A stretch of 64,000 nt of DNA from Halonotius roseus (GTDB taxonomy: Archaea; Halobacteriota; Halobacteria; Halobacteriales; Haloferacaceae), in assembly GCF_006861655.1 (NCBI RefSeq), contig NZ_SESI01000004.1, positions 124,001 through 188,000 on the forward strand. Reading direction: 5' to 3'. Numbering within the stretch: position 1 is the stretch's first letter; each line of letters begins with the position of its first letter. The notes beneath the pieces are model-generated. The model saw only the letters and a program-made list of their open reading frames with translations, did no database searches and was not told where the DNA came from. Shown here in pieces: positions 8,297 through 16,900 of this stretch. Position numbers and translations under genes: made by a program.

Positions 8297-9115
8297 TTAC
8301 GTTTCGGGGTCGCCTTCGGTTTTGTCGCTGCCATCCTCGCTATCGTCGCCAAACGGATCGGGCTCGTCGTACCGCTCTAGCAGCTCGCGGCGGTGGTCAA
8401 GCTGATCAGTTGCTTGGCGGAGCACGCCAAATAGCGTGTGAATTTCCCGGCCGGTCGGATGCGCGCGGCCGATCAGTCGGCGCATGAGCCGCTGGGTTTT
8501 CTCGCGTTTTCGCTCGTTGTAGCGTTGGGCATCGAGGAATTCGGCGAAATAGTCGTAGAACCGCTCGATATCGGCTTCCTCGGCGCGTTCGTGGTCTCTG
8601 TCGGGGAGTTGGGTCTCCTCGACGGTGAGTTCGCGGAGCTCATAGAGGACGATTGTCGCGGCCTGGCCGAGATTGAGGACTGAGTAGTCATCGCTGGCGG
8701 GAATCGAGCAGATCTGATCCAACTGCTCGATCTCCTCGTTGTACAGCCCCCGCCCCTCCCGGCCGAAGACGATGGCTGTCTTCGCCTCGACCGACCCGAG
8801 GGAGTCGGCAAGCTCGGCCGGCGTCGTGTAGGGAAACCGCCGGTGGCGGCGGCTATCCTCGCCGGTGATCGCGGTACAGCCGACGGTGTGGTAGGTAGAA
8901 ACGACCTCCTCGAAGGTGATCTCCTCGGCGTTCGGCAACACGTCCTCGCGGGCGTGGCCGGCAAAGCCGTAGGCCTCGCCGTCGGGCTCCAGCGGCGGGG
9001 GATCGACCAGCTTGAGATCTGACAGCCCGAAGTTCTTCATCGCGCGGGCGATGGTGCCGACATTGCCCGGCGTTTCCGCGTCGACAACGACGACAACTGG
9101 TTCGTGGCTGCTCAT
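8297..9115 (-). CDS. TrmJ-like SPOUT RNA methyltransferase
   Basis: SPOUT-class SAM-dependent 2'-O-methyltransferase of 272 residues, probably acting on tRNA position 32 as in archaeal TrmJ. It opens VVVVVDAETPGNVGTIARAMKNFGL (family motif 1 with N-x-G-x-x-A-R), has IVFGREGRGLYNEEIEQLD (motif 2, about 128-147) and IPASDDYSVLNLGQAATIVLYEL (motif 3, the knotted SAM loop, about 152-175). The tail from residue 185 is helical with an acidic end. Its ATG overlaps the stop of the upstream 195-residue gene (ATGA), so they are translationally coupled. Confidence 0.88.
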   Translation of the reverse strand: MSSHEPVVVVVDAETPGNVGTIARAMKNFGLSDLKLVDPPPLEPDGEAYGFAGHAREDVLPNAEEITFEEVVSTYHTVGCTAITGEDSRRHRRFPYTTPAELADSLGSVEAKTAIVFGREGRGLYNEEIEQLDQICSIPASDDYSVLNLGQAATIVLYELRELTVEETQLPDRDHERAEEADIERFYDYFAEFLDAQRYNERKREKTQRLMRRLIGRAHPTGREIHTLFGVLRQATDQLDHRRELLERYDEPDPFGDDSEDGSDKTEGDPET

Positions 9116-9699
9116 TCGTCGGCGGTCGGGTAGTCGGTCTCGATGTCGCCGAGATCGTCGTCAGCGAGCGCGTCCTCGGCGGCCGCGGCCGTCTCGTCGT
9201 CAACGTACTCCCGCAGATCGATCCGTTCCGGCTCATAGCCTTCCGAAAGCATGGCGTTGAGCTCCTCGGCATCCGGCGGATCAGGAAGCGTCTCAGGATC
9301 GGTGTCAACGTGGTCGACCGATCCAAAGTCCTCCGGGGCGCGACCCCCGTCGTCGAACCACTCCTCGAAGGCATCATCAAAATCGGCGGTGCCGCGGTAG
9401 TCGCTCCCGCCGGCCTCCTGATACCAGTAGCGGAAGTCTGCCTCGTGTTCCGCACACAGCACAACCTCGTCGTTCGGTTCGCCGTAGACGATCGCCGCCT
9501 GCGTGGCGCGGTGAATCTCGTCGTCGCCGTGAATCAGCCGGCAGGCATCACACGGCTGTTCGACCAGCGAGACGAGCCGAAGGAGCCGCTGGCGATCGTC
9601 CTTTGGGATCTCCTCAAGCTGTTTGAACATCCCGTCGTCGTTGAAGATGTCAGCTTCCGCAAACCGCCAGCCGCGAAGCCCGACGTTGACCTTGCCCAT
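9112..9699 (-). CDS. Unknown haloarchaeal protein with putative zinc site, coupled to SPOUT methyltransferase
   Basis: Acidic protein of 195 residues that I do not recognise by function. It starts MGKVNVGLRGWRFAEADIF. Around residues 50-86 it has CDACRLIHG and VVLCAEHEADF, four ligands in the pattern C-x2-C ... C-x2-H that could bind zinc. The second half (100-195) is very rich in Asp, Glu and Ala with little predicted fold, typical of haloarchaeal linkers. It overlaps the downstream methyltransferase gene by ATGA, so it may assist that enzyme or simply share its expression. No membrane segment or signal peptide is seen. Confidence 0.75.
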   Translation of the reverse strand: MGKVNVGLRGWRFAEADIFNDDGMFKQLEEIPKDDRQRLLRLVSLVEQPCDACRLIHGDDEIHRATQAAIVYGEPNDEVVLCAEHEADFRYWYQEAGGSDYRGTADFDDAFEEWFDDGGRAPEDFGSVDHVDTDPETLPDPPDAEELNAMLSEGYEPERIDLREYVDDETAAAAEDALADDDLGDIETDYPTADE

Positions 9700-9812
9700 A
9701 CCCGCACTACCGGCGGGTCGGATAAAAACCGACTGGCTCGATCGCCGCGGTAAATCTCCATCGGTAGCGGCACGACCGGGCGGTCTATACTTCCCGCGAC
9801 CCTGTCTGTGGT

Positions 9813-10961
9813 ATGCGAACTGTCGATGCCGCCGGCCTGCGGATCGGTGACGACCACCCGCCCCGGATCATGGGCGTGTTGAACGTCAGCAGCGAATCAC
9901 CCTACAAGCCGAGCGTGTTCAACAGCCCGAGCGACGCGGCCGACTATGTTGACCGCGAGCTTATCGATGAGGGGGCGGATATCGTCGATGTCGGCCTCGA
10001 ATCCGCCAACAAGAAATTCGAGGTGCTTTCGGCCGAAGATGAGCTCGACCGCCTCGACACCGCCTTGGAGACCATCGAAAGCGTCTCCGGCGATGCTATT
10101 TTCTCTATCGAGACGCGCTACCACGAGGTCGCCGAGGCAGCCCTCGACGGCGGCTTCGATATGGTCAACGATATCTGTGGGTTCGCCGACCCGAAGATGC
10201 CCGAGATCTGCGAAGAGTACGATGTAGCGGTCGCCAAGATGGCCTCGCCGCCGGATCTCGAAGCTCCTGGTGCGATCGAGGATGTCGACGACATCTACGA
10301 CGCACTGGCGCTCAACGGCCTCACCGACAAGACGATCATCGACCCCGCTTTCGGCGGCTGGAGCGAGGACAAAACCGTTGAGGACGACCGCGAGACCTTC
10401 CGCCGGCTGCGGGAGTTCCGCGGCTACGGCCATCCGATTCTCGTCTCTATCAACCGCAAAAACTTCCTCCGGTCGGTTGCCGGCCGCGACACCGACGAGG
10501 CCCTCCCCGTCTCGTTGGCGGCGACGGCGATGGCGGTCGAGCGTGGCGCGCATATCATCCGCACACACGACGTGGCCGAAACGCGGGACGCCGCGCTGAT
10601 CGGGAAAGAGTTTAGCCGTGATCGACTCCGGGAGACCACCGAGGATGTCGCTGTCGAGGAGTTGGATATCACAACACAGCGTGAGGCCGAACGCCATCTC
10701 GATCGGTATAACGCCGCAGGCGAGGCTGCCGACGACAGCGTGACCCGAACGTTCGAACTCACCGGGCTGGCCCCCGACAGCCGCGACCGACTGCTCGATG
10801 CCGTCGGTGAGACGACGGTGACCGCTGTCAGCGGCCCGTCTGACAACGCACTGGTACTGATTGGCACGCCAGCCGGGTTCAAATCGCTCACACGGCGGAT
10901 TACGGGCGACTCATCCCGGCTAGCCGCGACCGTGGAACGTATCAGCGAACGGTGCTGTTAA
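9813..10961 (+). CDS. Dihydropteroate synthase-like protein
   Basis: TIM-barrel protein of 382 residues of the archaeal dihydropteroate synthase group, acting in the methanopterin/folate branch. The N-terminal signature PRIMGVLNVSSESPYKPSVF (about 19-38) corresponds to the pterin-binding motif, but bacterial N-V-T-P-D-S-F is replaced by N-V-S-S-E-S-P, as in the archaeal DHPS-related group. DIVDVGLESANKKFEVLS (about 56-73), VNDICGFADPKM and IIDPAFGGW follow the DHPS barrel order, and VERGAHIIRTHDVAETRDA near 237-255 gives the H-D-V end motif. Residues beyond 280 form an extra C-terminal domain not found in bacterial FolP. A TATA-like TCTATACTT lies about 25-30 nt before the ATG. mptE follows on the same strand. 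Confidence 0.82.
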   Translation: MRTVDAAGLRIGDDHPPRIMGVLNVSSESPYKPSVFNSPSDAADYVDRELIDEGADIVDVGLESANKKFEVLSAEDELDRLDTALETIESVSGDAIFSIETRYHEVAEAALDGGFDMVNDICGFADPKMPEICEEYDVAVAKMASPPDLEAPGAIEDVDDIYDALALNGLTDKTIIDPAFGGWSEDKTVEDDRETFRRLREFRGYGHPILVSINRKNFLRSVAGRDTDEALPVSLAATAMAVERGAHIIRTHDVAETRDAALIGKEFSRDRLRETTEDVAVEELDITTQREAERHLDRYNAAGEAADDSVTRTFELTGLAPDSRDRLLDAVGETTVTAVSGPSDNALVLIGTPAGFKSLTRRITGDSSRLAATVERISERCC

Positions 10962-10971
10962 GAGAAAACGT

Positions 10972-11106
10972 ATGCCGGATGATCCTAAACGAACGGATGG
11001 ACGCCGGAACGGCATTTGGGTAGGGGTACTTGATGCCACTCCGGCCCATACAATATCTCAGCTGACGAGCATTCCGCTTGTCAGCGAATTTTTATCGAAC
11101 CAATGA
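10972..11106 (+). CDS. Possible 44-residue small protein overlapping mptE
   Basis: Short open frame beginning MPDDPKRTDGRRNGIWVG and ending in a TGA that overlaps the mptE ATG (ATGA at 11103-11106). It fills nearly all of the gap between the DHPS-like gene (ends 10961) and mptE. The stop-start overlap is the pattern of translational coupling. Against it are the lack of a recognised family, a codon mix less GC-biased in the third position than the flanking genes, and a possible promoter (GAATTTTTATCG) inside its 3' end. It may be a coupled leader peptide or chance. Confidence 0.35.
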   Translation: MPDDPKRTDGRRNGIWVGVLDATPAHTISQLTSIPLVSEFLSNQ

Positions 11107-11819
11107 GCGACAGCCTTGCGTTCGCCGACTGGGAGCCGATCTATGAGGCGATCCTTGCGGATTTCGGTTTTGACCGGGCGGCCGACGAGTGTGCCCGCGA
11201 TGTTGCCGCCGAGTTCGCCGAACCGTTCGATCACGATCGCCTCGCTGCACTCATTGGCGGGAGTGTCGCCGTCGTCGGTGCCGCACCGTCGCTTTCGGTC
11301 GAACTCGATGCGTTCAACCCCGACAGCGTCGACGCCGTCGTCGCCGCATCGACCGCGGTCGACGTACTGGCTGACGCCGACATCGAGGTCGATCTGATGG
11401 TGACTGATCTGGACAAGAACGCGTCGACAGCGCGGGAATTGACCCACGCCGGGACACCGGTCGCTGCTCACGCCCACGGCGACAACATCCCCGCCGTCCG
11501 CGAGTGGCTGCCGAAGTTCGACAGCCAGCACACACTGGTGACGACGCAGGCCGCTCCAACCGACGCTGTCGAGAACTTTGGCGGGTTCACCGATGGCGAT
11601 CGTGCGGCGTTTCTCGCCGACCCGTTCGGCGCGAGTGAACTCCGATTTCTCGGCTGGGCGTTCGACGATCCGGCCGTCGAGCCGATGAAAGCGCGCAAGC
11701 TTCGATGGGCCGAACACCTGCTGTACTGGCTGGAACGCCGCCGCGGCGATCGCTTCGGCGTGCTCGACGGGCGGCGCGGGTCGCTGACGACCGACCTCAC
11801 CACATTGTCGACCGGCTGA
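11103..11819 (+). CDS. mptE: 6-hydroxymethyl-7,8-dihydropterin pyrophosphokinase, archaeal MptE type
   Basis: Transfers pyrophosphate from ATP to 6-hydroxymethyl-dihydropterin, the step before DHPS. The protein is 238 residues and belongs to the DUF115 family, the archaeal replacement for FolK. Visible motifs: SVAVVGAAPSLS (about 57-68; glycine-rich nucleotide loop), VVAASTAVDVL, DLMVTDLDKN (about 98-107; the DUF115 T-D-L-D acidic site), and VAAHAHGDNIPAVREWL (about 120-136; the H-x-H-G-D-N signature). Its position behind the DHPS-like gene on the same strand agrees with the same pathway. Confidence 0.88.
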   Translation: MSDSLAFADWEPIYEAILADFGFDRAADECARDVAAEFAEPFDHDRLAALIGGSVAVVGAAPSLSVELDAFNPDSVDAVVAASTAVDVLADADIEVDLMVTDLDKNASTARELTHAGTPVAAHAHGDNIPAVREWLPKFDSQHTLVTTQAAPTDAVENFGGFTDGDRAAFLADPFGASELRFLGWAFDDPAVEPMKARKLRWAEHLLYWLERRRGDRFGVLDGRRGSLTTDLTTLSTG

Positions 11820-11875
11820 CCGTCTCACGGTGTCGACTCCGCAACTTTCCTTAGCCCGCCAGCCGTGGAACGCGT

Positions 11876-13315
11876 ATGCAACTCCACTGGCACCGCCGGG
11901 ATCTCCGCGGTGTTGACAACCGCGCGCTGGCGGCCGCCGCTGACGCCGTCGACGGCGACACCGCCAGCGACACCGACGGCGTCATCGCGCTGTTCGTCTT
12001 CGACGACGCGGTGCTCGATCACGCCGGCTCGCCCCGGGTGGCCTACCTGCTGGACGCGCTGGGCGAACTCCGCGCGTGGTACCGCGAGCGCGGCGGCGAC
12101 CTCCTCGTTCGTCACGGCGACCCTGAATCCGTCGTCGTCGATGTCGCCGAAGGCGTCGACGCCGACCGCGTCGTCTGGAACAAGGATTATTCGGGGTTAG
12201 CGCGCGAACGCGACGCCGCGGTTCGGCAAGCCCTCGCAGACGCTGACATCGCCCGCGAGTCCTTCCACGACGCGATCTGCCACGAACCGGGGTCGATCAC
12301 GACCAACGACGGCGATCCCTACTCCGTCTTTACGTACTTCGGTCGGAAGTGGCATGACCGCGAGAAAGACGATCCCTACCCCGCTCCCGACGCTGACGCG
12401 CTCGCCGACAGCGACGCGGTCGGCGTCGATTCCGGCACGTTGCCGACGCTGTCCGATCTCGGCTTCGACGAGCCGGAAGCCGACTTGGTGACGGCCGGCA
12501 CCGAGGCCGCCCGCAAGCGACTCGACCGGTTTTGCGAGGACGGCATCTATCGCTACGAGAGCGACCGCGACTACCCGACCCGGAACTCGACCTCGCGGCT
12601 CTCGGCCGATCTAAAATACGGGACGATCGGGATTCGAGAGGTCTACTGGGCCAGCGAGGAAGCCAAGGCCGACGCCAGCGACGACGAGCGTGAGGAGATC
12701 GAGGAGTTTCAGTCCCAACTCGCCTGGCGGGCGTTCTACACCCACGTCCTGTGGTTCAACCCCGAAGTCGTCGCGGAGAACTACAAGACCTATGACAACG
12801 AGATCGAGTGGGAGAACGACCCCGACCTCCTGGCGGCGTGGCAGGATGGCGAGACCGGCTACCCGATCGTCGATGCCGGGATGCGCCAACTCCGCGCGGA
12901 GGGGTTCATGCACAACCGCGTGCGGATGATCGTCGCCTCGTTTCTGACGAAGGATCTGCTGATCGACTGGCGCGAAGGCTACGACTGGTTCCGCGAGAAA
13001 CTCGTCGATCACGACACCGCCAACGACAACGGCGGCTGGCAGTGGGCCGCCTCGACCGGCACCGACGCCCAGCCGTACTTTCGCATCTTCAATCCGATGA
13101 CACAGGGCGAACGGTACGATCCTGAGGCCGAATACATCGCCCAGTATGTCCCCGAGTTGGATGGTGTCGATCCCGAGATCATCCACGGTTGGCACGAGGC
13201 GTCACCAACGCAACGTCACAACGCCGCACCCGGCTACCCGACGCCGATTGTCGATCACAGCGAGCGACGCGAGCAGGCACTGGCGATGTTTGAGGCCGCC
13301 CGCGGCGACGAGTGA
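11876..13315 (+). CDS. phr: Deoxyribodipyrimidine photolyase (CPD photolyase, class I type)
   Basis: FAD-dependent enzyme of 479 residues that repairs UV pyrimidine dimers with light. It opens MQLHWHRRDLRGVDNRALAAA, the antenna-binding alpha/beta domain (residues 1-130), and the helical FAD domain follows from about 200. FAD-site motifs are visible: YRYESDRDYPTRNSTSRLSADLKYGTI (about 217-245; family T-S-x-L-S-p-y-l-k-x-G), EEFQSQLAWRAFY, GYPIVDAGMRQLRAEGFMHNRVRMIVASFL and the D-x-x-N/D-x-x-x-W-x-W cluster HDTANDNGGWQWAASTGTDA. Length and motifs fit haloarchaeal Phr2. High-light habitats make this gene standard in the group. Confidence 0.95.
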   Translation: MQLHWHRRDLRGVDNRALAAAADAVDGDTASDTDGVIALFVFDDAVLDHAGSPRVAYLLDALGELRAWYRERGGDLLVRHGDPESVVVDVAEGVDADRVVWNKDYSGLARERDAAVRQALADADIARESFHDAICHEPGSITTNDGDPYSVFTYFGRKWHDREKDDPYPAPDADALADSDAVGVDSGTLPTLSDLGFDEPEADLVTAGTEAARKRLDRFCEDGIYRYESDRDYPTRNSTSRLSADLKYGTIGIREVYWASEEAKADASDDEREEIEEFQSQLAWRAFYTHVLWFNPEVVAENYKTYDNEIEWENDPDLLAAWQDGETGYPIVDAGMRQLRAEGFMHNRVRMIVASFLTKDLLIDWREGYDWFREKLVDHDTANDNGGWQWAASTGTDAQPYFRIFNPMTQGERYDPEAEYIAQYVPELDGVDPEIIHGWHEASPTQRHNAAPGYPTPIVDHSERREQALAMFEAARGDE

Positions 13316-13397
13316 TTTAGTCGCGTCCGTCGCAAACCCACAGAAATCACCCCGACGCTACGAGGGTTGAAGTACGATCCCACCCACAGCGTGCGGT

Positions 13398-13955
13398 ATG
13401 ACGAGTGAGGGAAAGCCGACCGACACCGAGGAGAAATCCCCGTGGCTGCGGTTCGGCGAGCAGCGCGAGACGACATTCATCGACTCGGTCGCCCCGGAGA
13501 TCGGGCTGGATGCCCGCAAGAACCCGGCAAAGGAGGCCGATCCGACAGCACTTGATCTCCTCGTTGATGGTGATCCGGCTGACCTCAAAACGCAGGAAAC
13601 CCCGTTTTTCACCGCCGAACGGACATACGGGCTGCCGCCGCAGTATGTTGTCACGTTCAACGTAAACGACTACAAGCGGTACATCAAGAAGCAACCGTTG
13701 GATGTGCTGTTCTGGGTGCGATGGCGTGAGGAACTGTCCGGATATGGGGCTGAAGTGGCGGCGATGGAGGGCGTCTGGCGAACGCCGTTCGAACACATCC
13801 GCGAGCTGGTTGGATCAGGCGACACTCCCTGCCATAGCTACAGGCGTCGGCAGGGCGACCCTGACAACGCAAACGCATCGTATCTGTTGGATCTTCGGAC
13901 GATGAGCTGTATCGGCTGTGTTATGGGCCCCTGTGAGTCCGATCGCACAGACTGA
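13398..13955 (+). CDS. Unknown protein with PD-(D/E)xK nuclease-like motif
   Basis: Protein of 185 residues, no recognised family. Residues 21-66 resemble a restriction-endonuclease-like core: a helix with Glu21/Glu24 (EQRETTFIDSVAPEIGL), then ALDLLVDGDPADLKTQ with Asp53 and the pair Asp62-x-Lys64, the spacing expected for D...(D/E)-x-K, followed by the strand QYVVTFNVNDYKRY. The C-terminus holds a cysteine cluster CIGCVMGPC that could bind a metal. It lies 82 bp behind the photolyase gene on the same strand, so DNA repair or a phage-type nuclease is imaginable. Cytoplasmic, no signal. The nuclease idea rests on motif spacing only. Confidence 0.55.
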   Translation: MTSEGKPTDTEEKSPWLRFGEQRETTFIDSVAPEIGLDARKNPAKEADPTALDLLVDGDPADLKTQETPFFTAERTYGLPPQYVVTFNVNDYKRYIKKQPLDVLFWVRWREELSGYGAEVAAMEGVWRTPFEHIRELVGSGDTPCHSYRRRQGDPDNANASYLLDLRTMSCIGCVMGPCESDRTD

Positions 13956-13958
13956 CGA

Positions 13959-16900
13959 TCACGCCAACCAGTCGTCCGGTTTCGTATCGTAATCAACACC
14001 GTCAGCTTCAATCTGTGATTTGATATCGGGCGCAAGGTCGTGTTCAGTCACCGCACCGCCGTCGTACCGCAACCGAACGCCGACCTCGGTGCCGTCGGGC
14101 TCACGGTTCTGTCGCTGTGCGCGCCGGAGCGTCGTCTCATCGTATTCGGTACGAATCGTCGCAAGATTTACTGGGCGACCCCAGAGCTCGAAAACGCGTT
14201 TGAGCGTCTCCTTTGCCTGTTGTTCGTCGAGTGCAACGCCGTTGTATTGGTGGCCCAAGAGCAGCTCGCCACGGTTTTTGAAGTTGCCATCAAGCACGAC
14301 GATGGTTGGGTTCCCGAAGTTGGTAAACTGCAACAGGAGCTTCCGTTTCACCGCGTCGGCATCCGTGCTGGCAACGCGGAACTCGTCGGCGGCGGTGCTG
14401 TACTCGTAGGTGAAGTAGTTTCGATCGCGGACGAACTCCTCGGTCAGAAAGGCGTCGATGAACGTCACATCGTTGTGGCTTGCTCTGACCTCGCGCATCC
14501 GCTCCCAGCCGGCGGTGCGGTCGACCGCGTCGAGTGCTGCTGACACCGTCTCGTAGCGGTCGACATCGAACATGTAGCGAAATCGCTCCTCCAGTGTCGA
14601 CCGCGAGAGGTTGCGGAGCGCGGTTCGGTGTTGGGGCCGCGAGAGGACATACTGTCGCTCGGCCAACCCCTCGTAGGTGAGCAGCTTCCACGGATATCGC
14701 TCGATATCGGGGTCGTCGTCGTCATCGCTGTCGCGGGCTGACAGCGCGCGGTCGACCATCTCGGCGTCAACGCGTGGGTCGCCGTCGGCCGCCAGCTCGG
14801 CCAACTCATCAAGCATCGCCGGGCCGGCCCCCGCGATCGCGGGATGTGGTTGGAGCCTGTCGGTGACCTCGTCGAGATCGATCCGCGAGTGGAAGTTTGT
14901 GGGGGTGACACCATCGACACGGAGTAGCTTATCGACAACATCGTTGCGGGCGGCCTGCAACTCGACGTGTGTCCAGAGCTCGAAGCCGAGCTTGTATGGG
15001 TTCAGCCCTGGCGATCCAAACACCCGAGCCATGTGATCGGCGTACGTGAGGAACTCATCCGGGCCAGCAAACCCCTCGCCGCCCATCATTGTCGCTTCCC
15101 AGTAGGAGTTGTGGTTGACGAACCCTCCACCAGCGTACCGATGTGTCTTCTCGACGGAGATGTCGTATACATCTCCGGTTCCGACCTCGATACCAACGAT
15201 CTCGTCACACCACTCCTCGGTTTCAAACCACGCGAGTTCGTCAAGGTACTCGGAGAGTGCCTCGCTTTTGGCAGTGTATCCGAACCCGATCTGTGTACTG
15301 AACCGGTCGGCAGATTTGCCGGTCAGGTGAACGTGGTAACAGCCGTCGGCTTGCTCGCGTCGACGCGACAGGATGCCGAAGTTCGTCAGCAACAACTGAA
15401 TCGTCTTCGACACCGACTCGCTTTTTGTGCTGAGGATCACTCCCTGTTCACCTGCGTATCCGTCCGCATCGAACAGCCCGCTGATGAACGCACCGACGAC
15501 TGTCTTCGGCGACCGGCGAATCTGGCTCGGAACGATCTTGTCGGCGGCTCCCGTCCGCAGCGCGAACGCCTGTGTTAGCAATTGGACGAGGTGTGCCGAG
15601 TAGATATACGTCCGCCATCGACCATCGTCTTCGGTCACCGTCGTCGAGACGCCGAACAGCTCGTCCGCTAACCCGGCAAACTCTTCGGCTTTCGCTTTTG
15701 AGTCACACGTGAATCCGACCTGCCTGGCCGCCTCGGAAACGTGCCCGTCGCCGACGAGCAGTCCGAGGAATCGTCCGAGCGATTCGGTCACCTCATCAGG
15801 TACCGCGATGAGTTCGCTGTTTGCTACACTTTGGTTTTGCCCATCGTACGATTCCAACGCGCGTTCGATCGCCTCGGCGCGCTCGGCACGTCCCGTCCTG
15901 CGGTAGCGCATGACTGTCCAAACCGAGACACCTGCTGTTTCGGCGACATCGTTGAGTGTGGTGTGCTCTGGGTGTTGCCAATCGATTTCGACGGTGGTCG
16001 TCGGCCAGAGCCCGTTGCCTCCGGATATCTCGATCTCATCGCCGATTGTGAGGTCGCCGAGTTCACTCCACGATCCCTCGGGTGTCCGGATGCGATGGTT
16101 GTCGGAGCCGCGAAGTTCGAACCCACGACGGGTTTTGATCCTGACCGTGTCATGATCCTCAATAACGTGTGAGTCGTACACCGCTTGCTGTTCTGTCCCA
16201 TCAGAGACTGCTGTCTCGGTTTCGACGACCGTTCGCATCGGAACGAGCCCTTCCTCGGTGAAAATCGGTGTTTCGGGGTCGACACAAGCCCAACCCTCGT
16301 TCATCACCTTCGTCCCCTTCTGGCCCGCAAAGTAGTAGGCCTCCTCGCGGATCGCATCGATAACCGTTGTCTCCCACGGCTCGCGGTCGACGGCCTTCCC
16401 TGTCTCGGTGTCGTACCGCTTTCCGTGATCTCGCAGGAAGGCGAGGACATCCGGTCGCGGCTCATCCGGCTCGACATCGCCGTCTTGGGCATCGAGCCAT
16501 TCGTCGTCGAACACGTCGCTCTGTACCTCCGCTGAGAGATCGAGTTCGTCGATCTGTGCCTGCAGCTTGGCTCGTGTCTCATCGCTGTCGGCCGTTGGCT
16601 CGATCCCGTCGCCGTCGCGGGCGGCGTTGACCGGGCTGTGCTGGTCGATCGTGTCTTCGAGTGCGGAGACCGCATCGATCAGTCGCTCAACCTCATCGCG
16701 GTCGACATCGGGCCGCCGGCCGATCTCGGCGAGCCGCTCGGCGTTGCGCGCAAGCCGGGCGGCAGCATTTGGGCCATCCTCGCCGCGGTCGGCGTACAGC
16801 CCAAACCAGCCGTTGTTGGCAAAGAAGTCGGCGTGGGCCTCGACATGGGTGATGACGGCCTTCTGGTCGGCCATCGTGTTTGACTCTTGGAGGAAGGCGT

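Noticed and set aside
8260-8300. GGATTACGTTT seen twice near the end of the SPOUT gene
   Set aside because: Only 11 bp long and partly inside the stop region; no other copies or structure.
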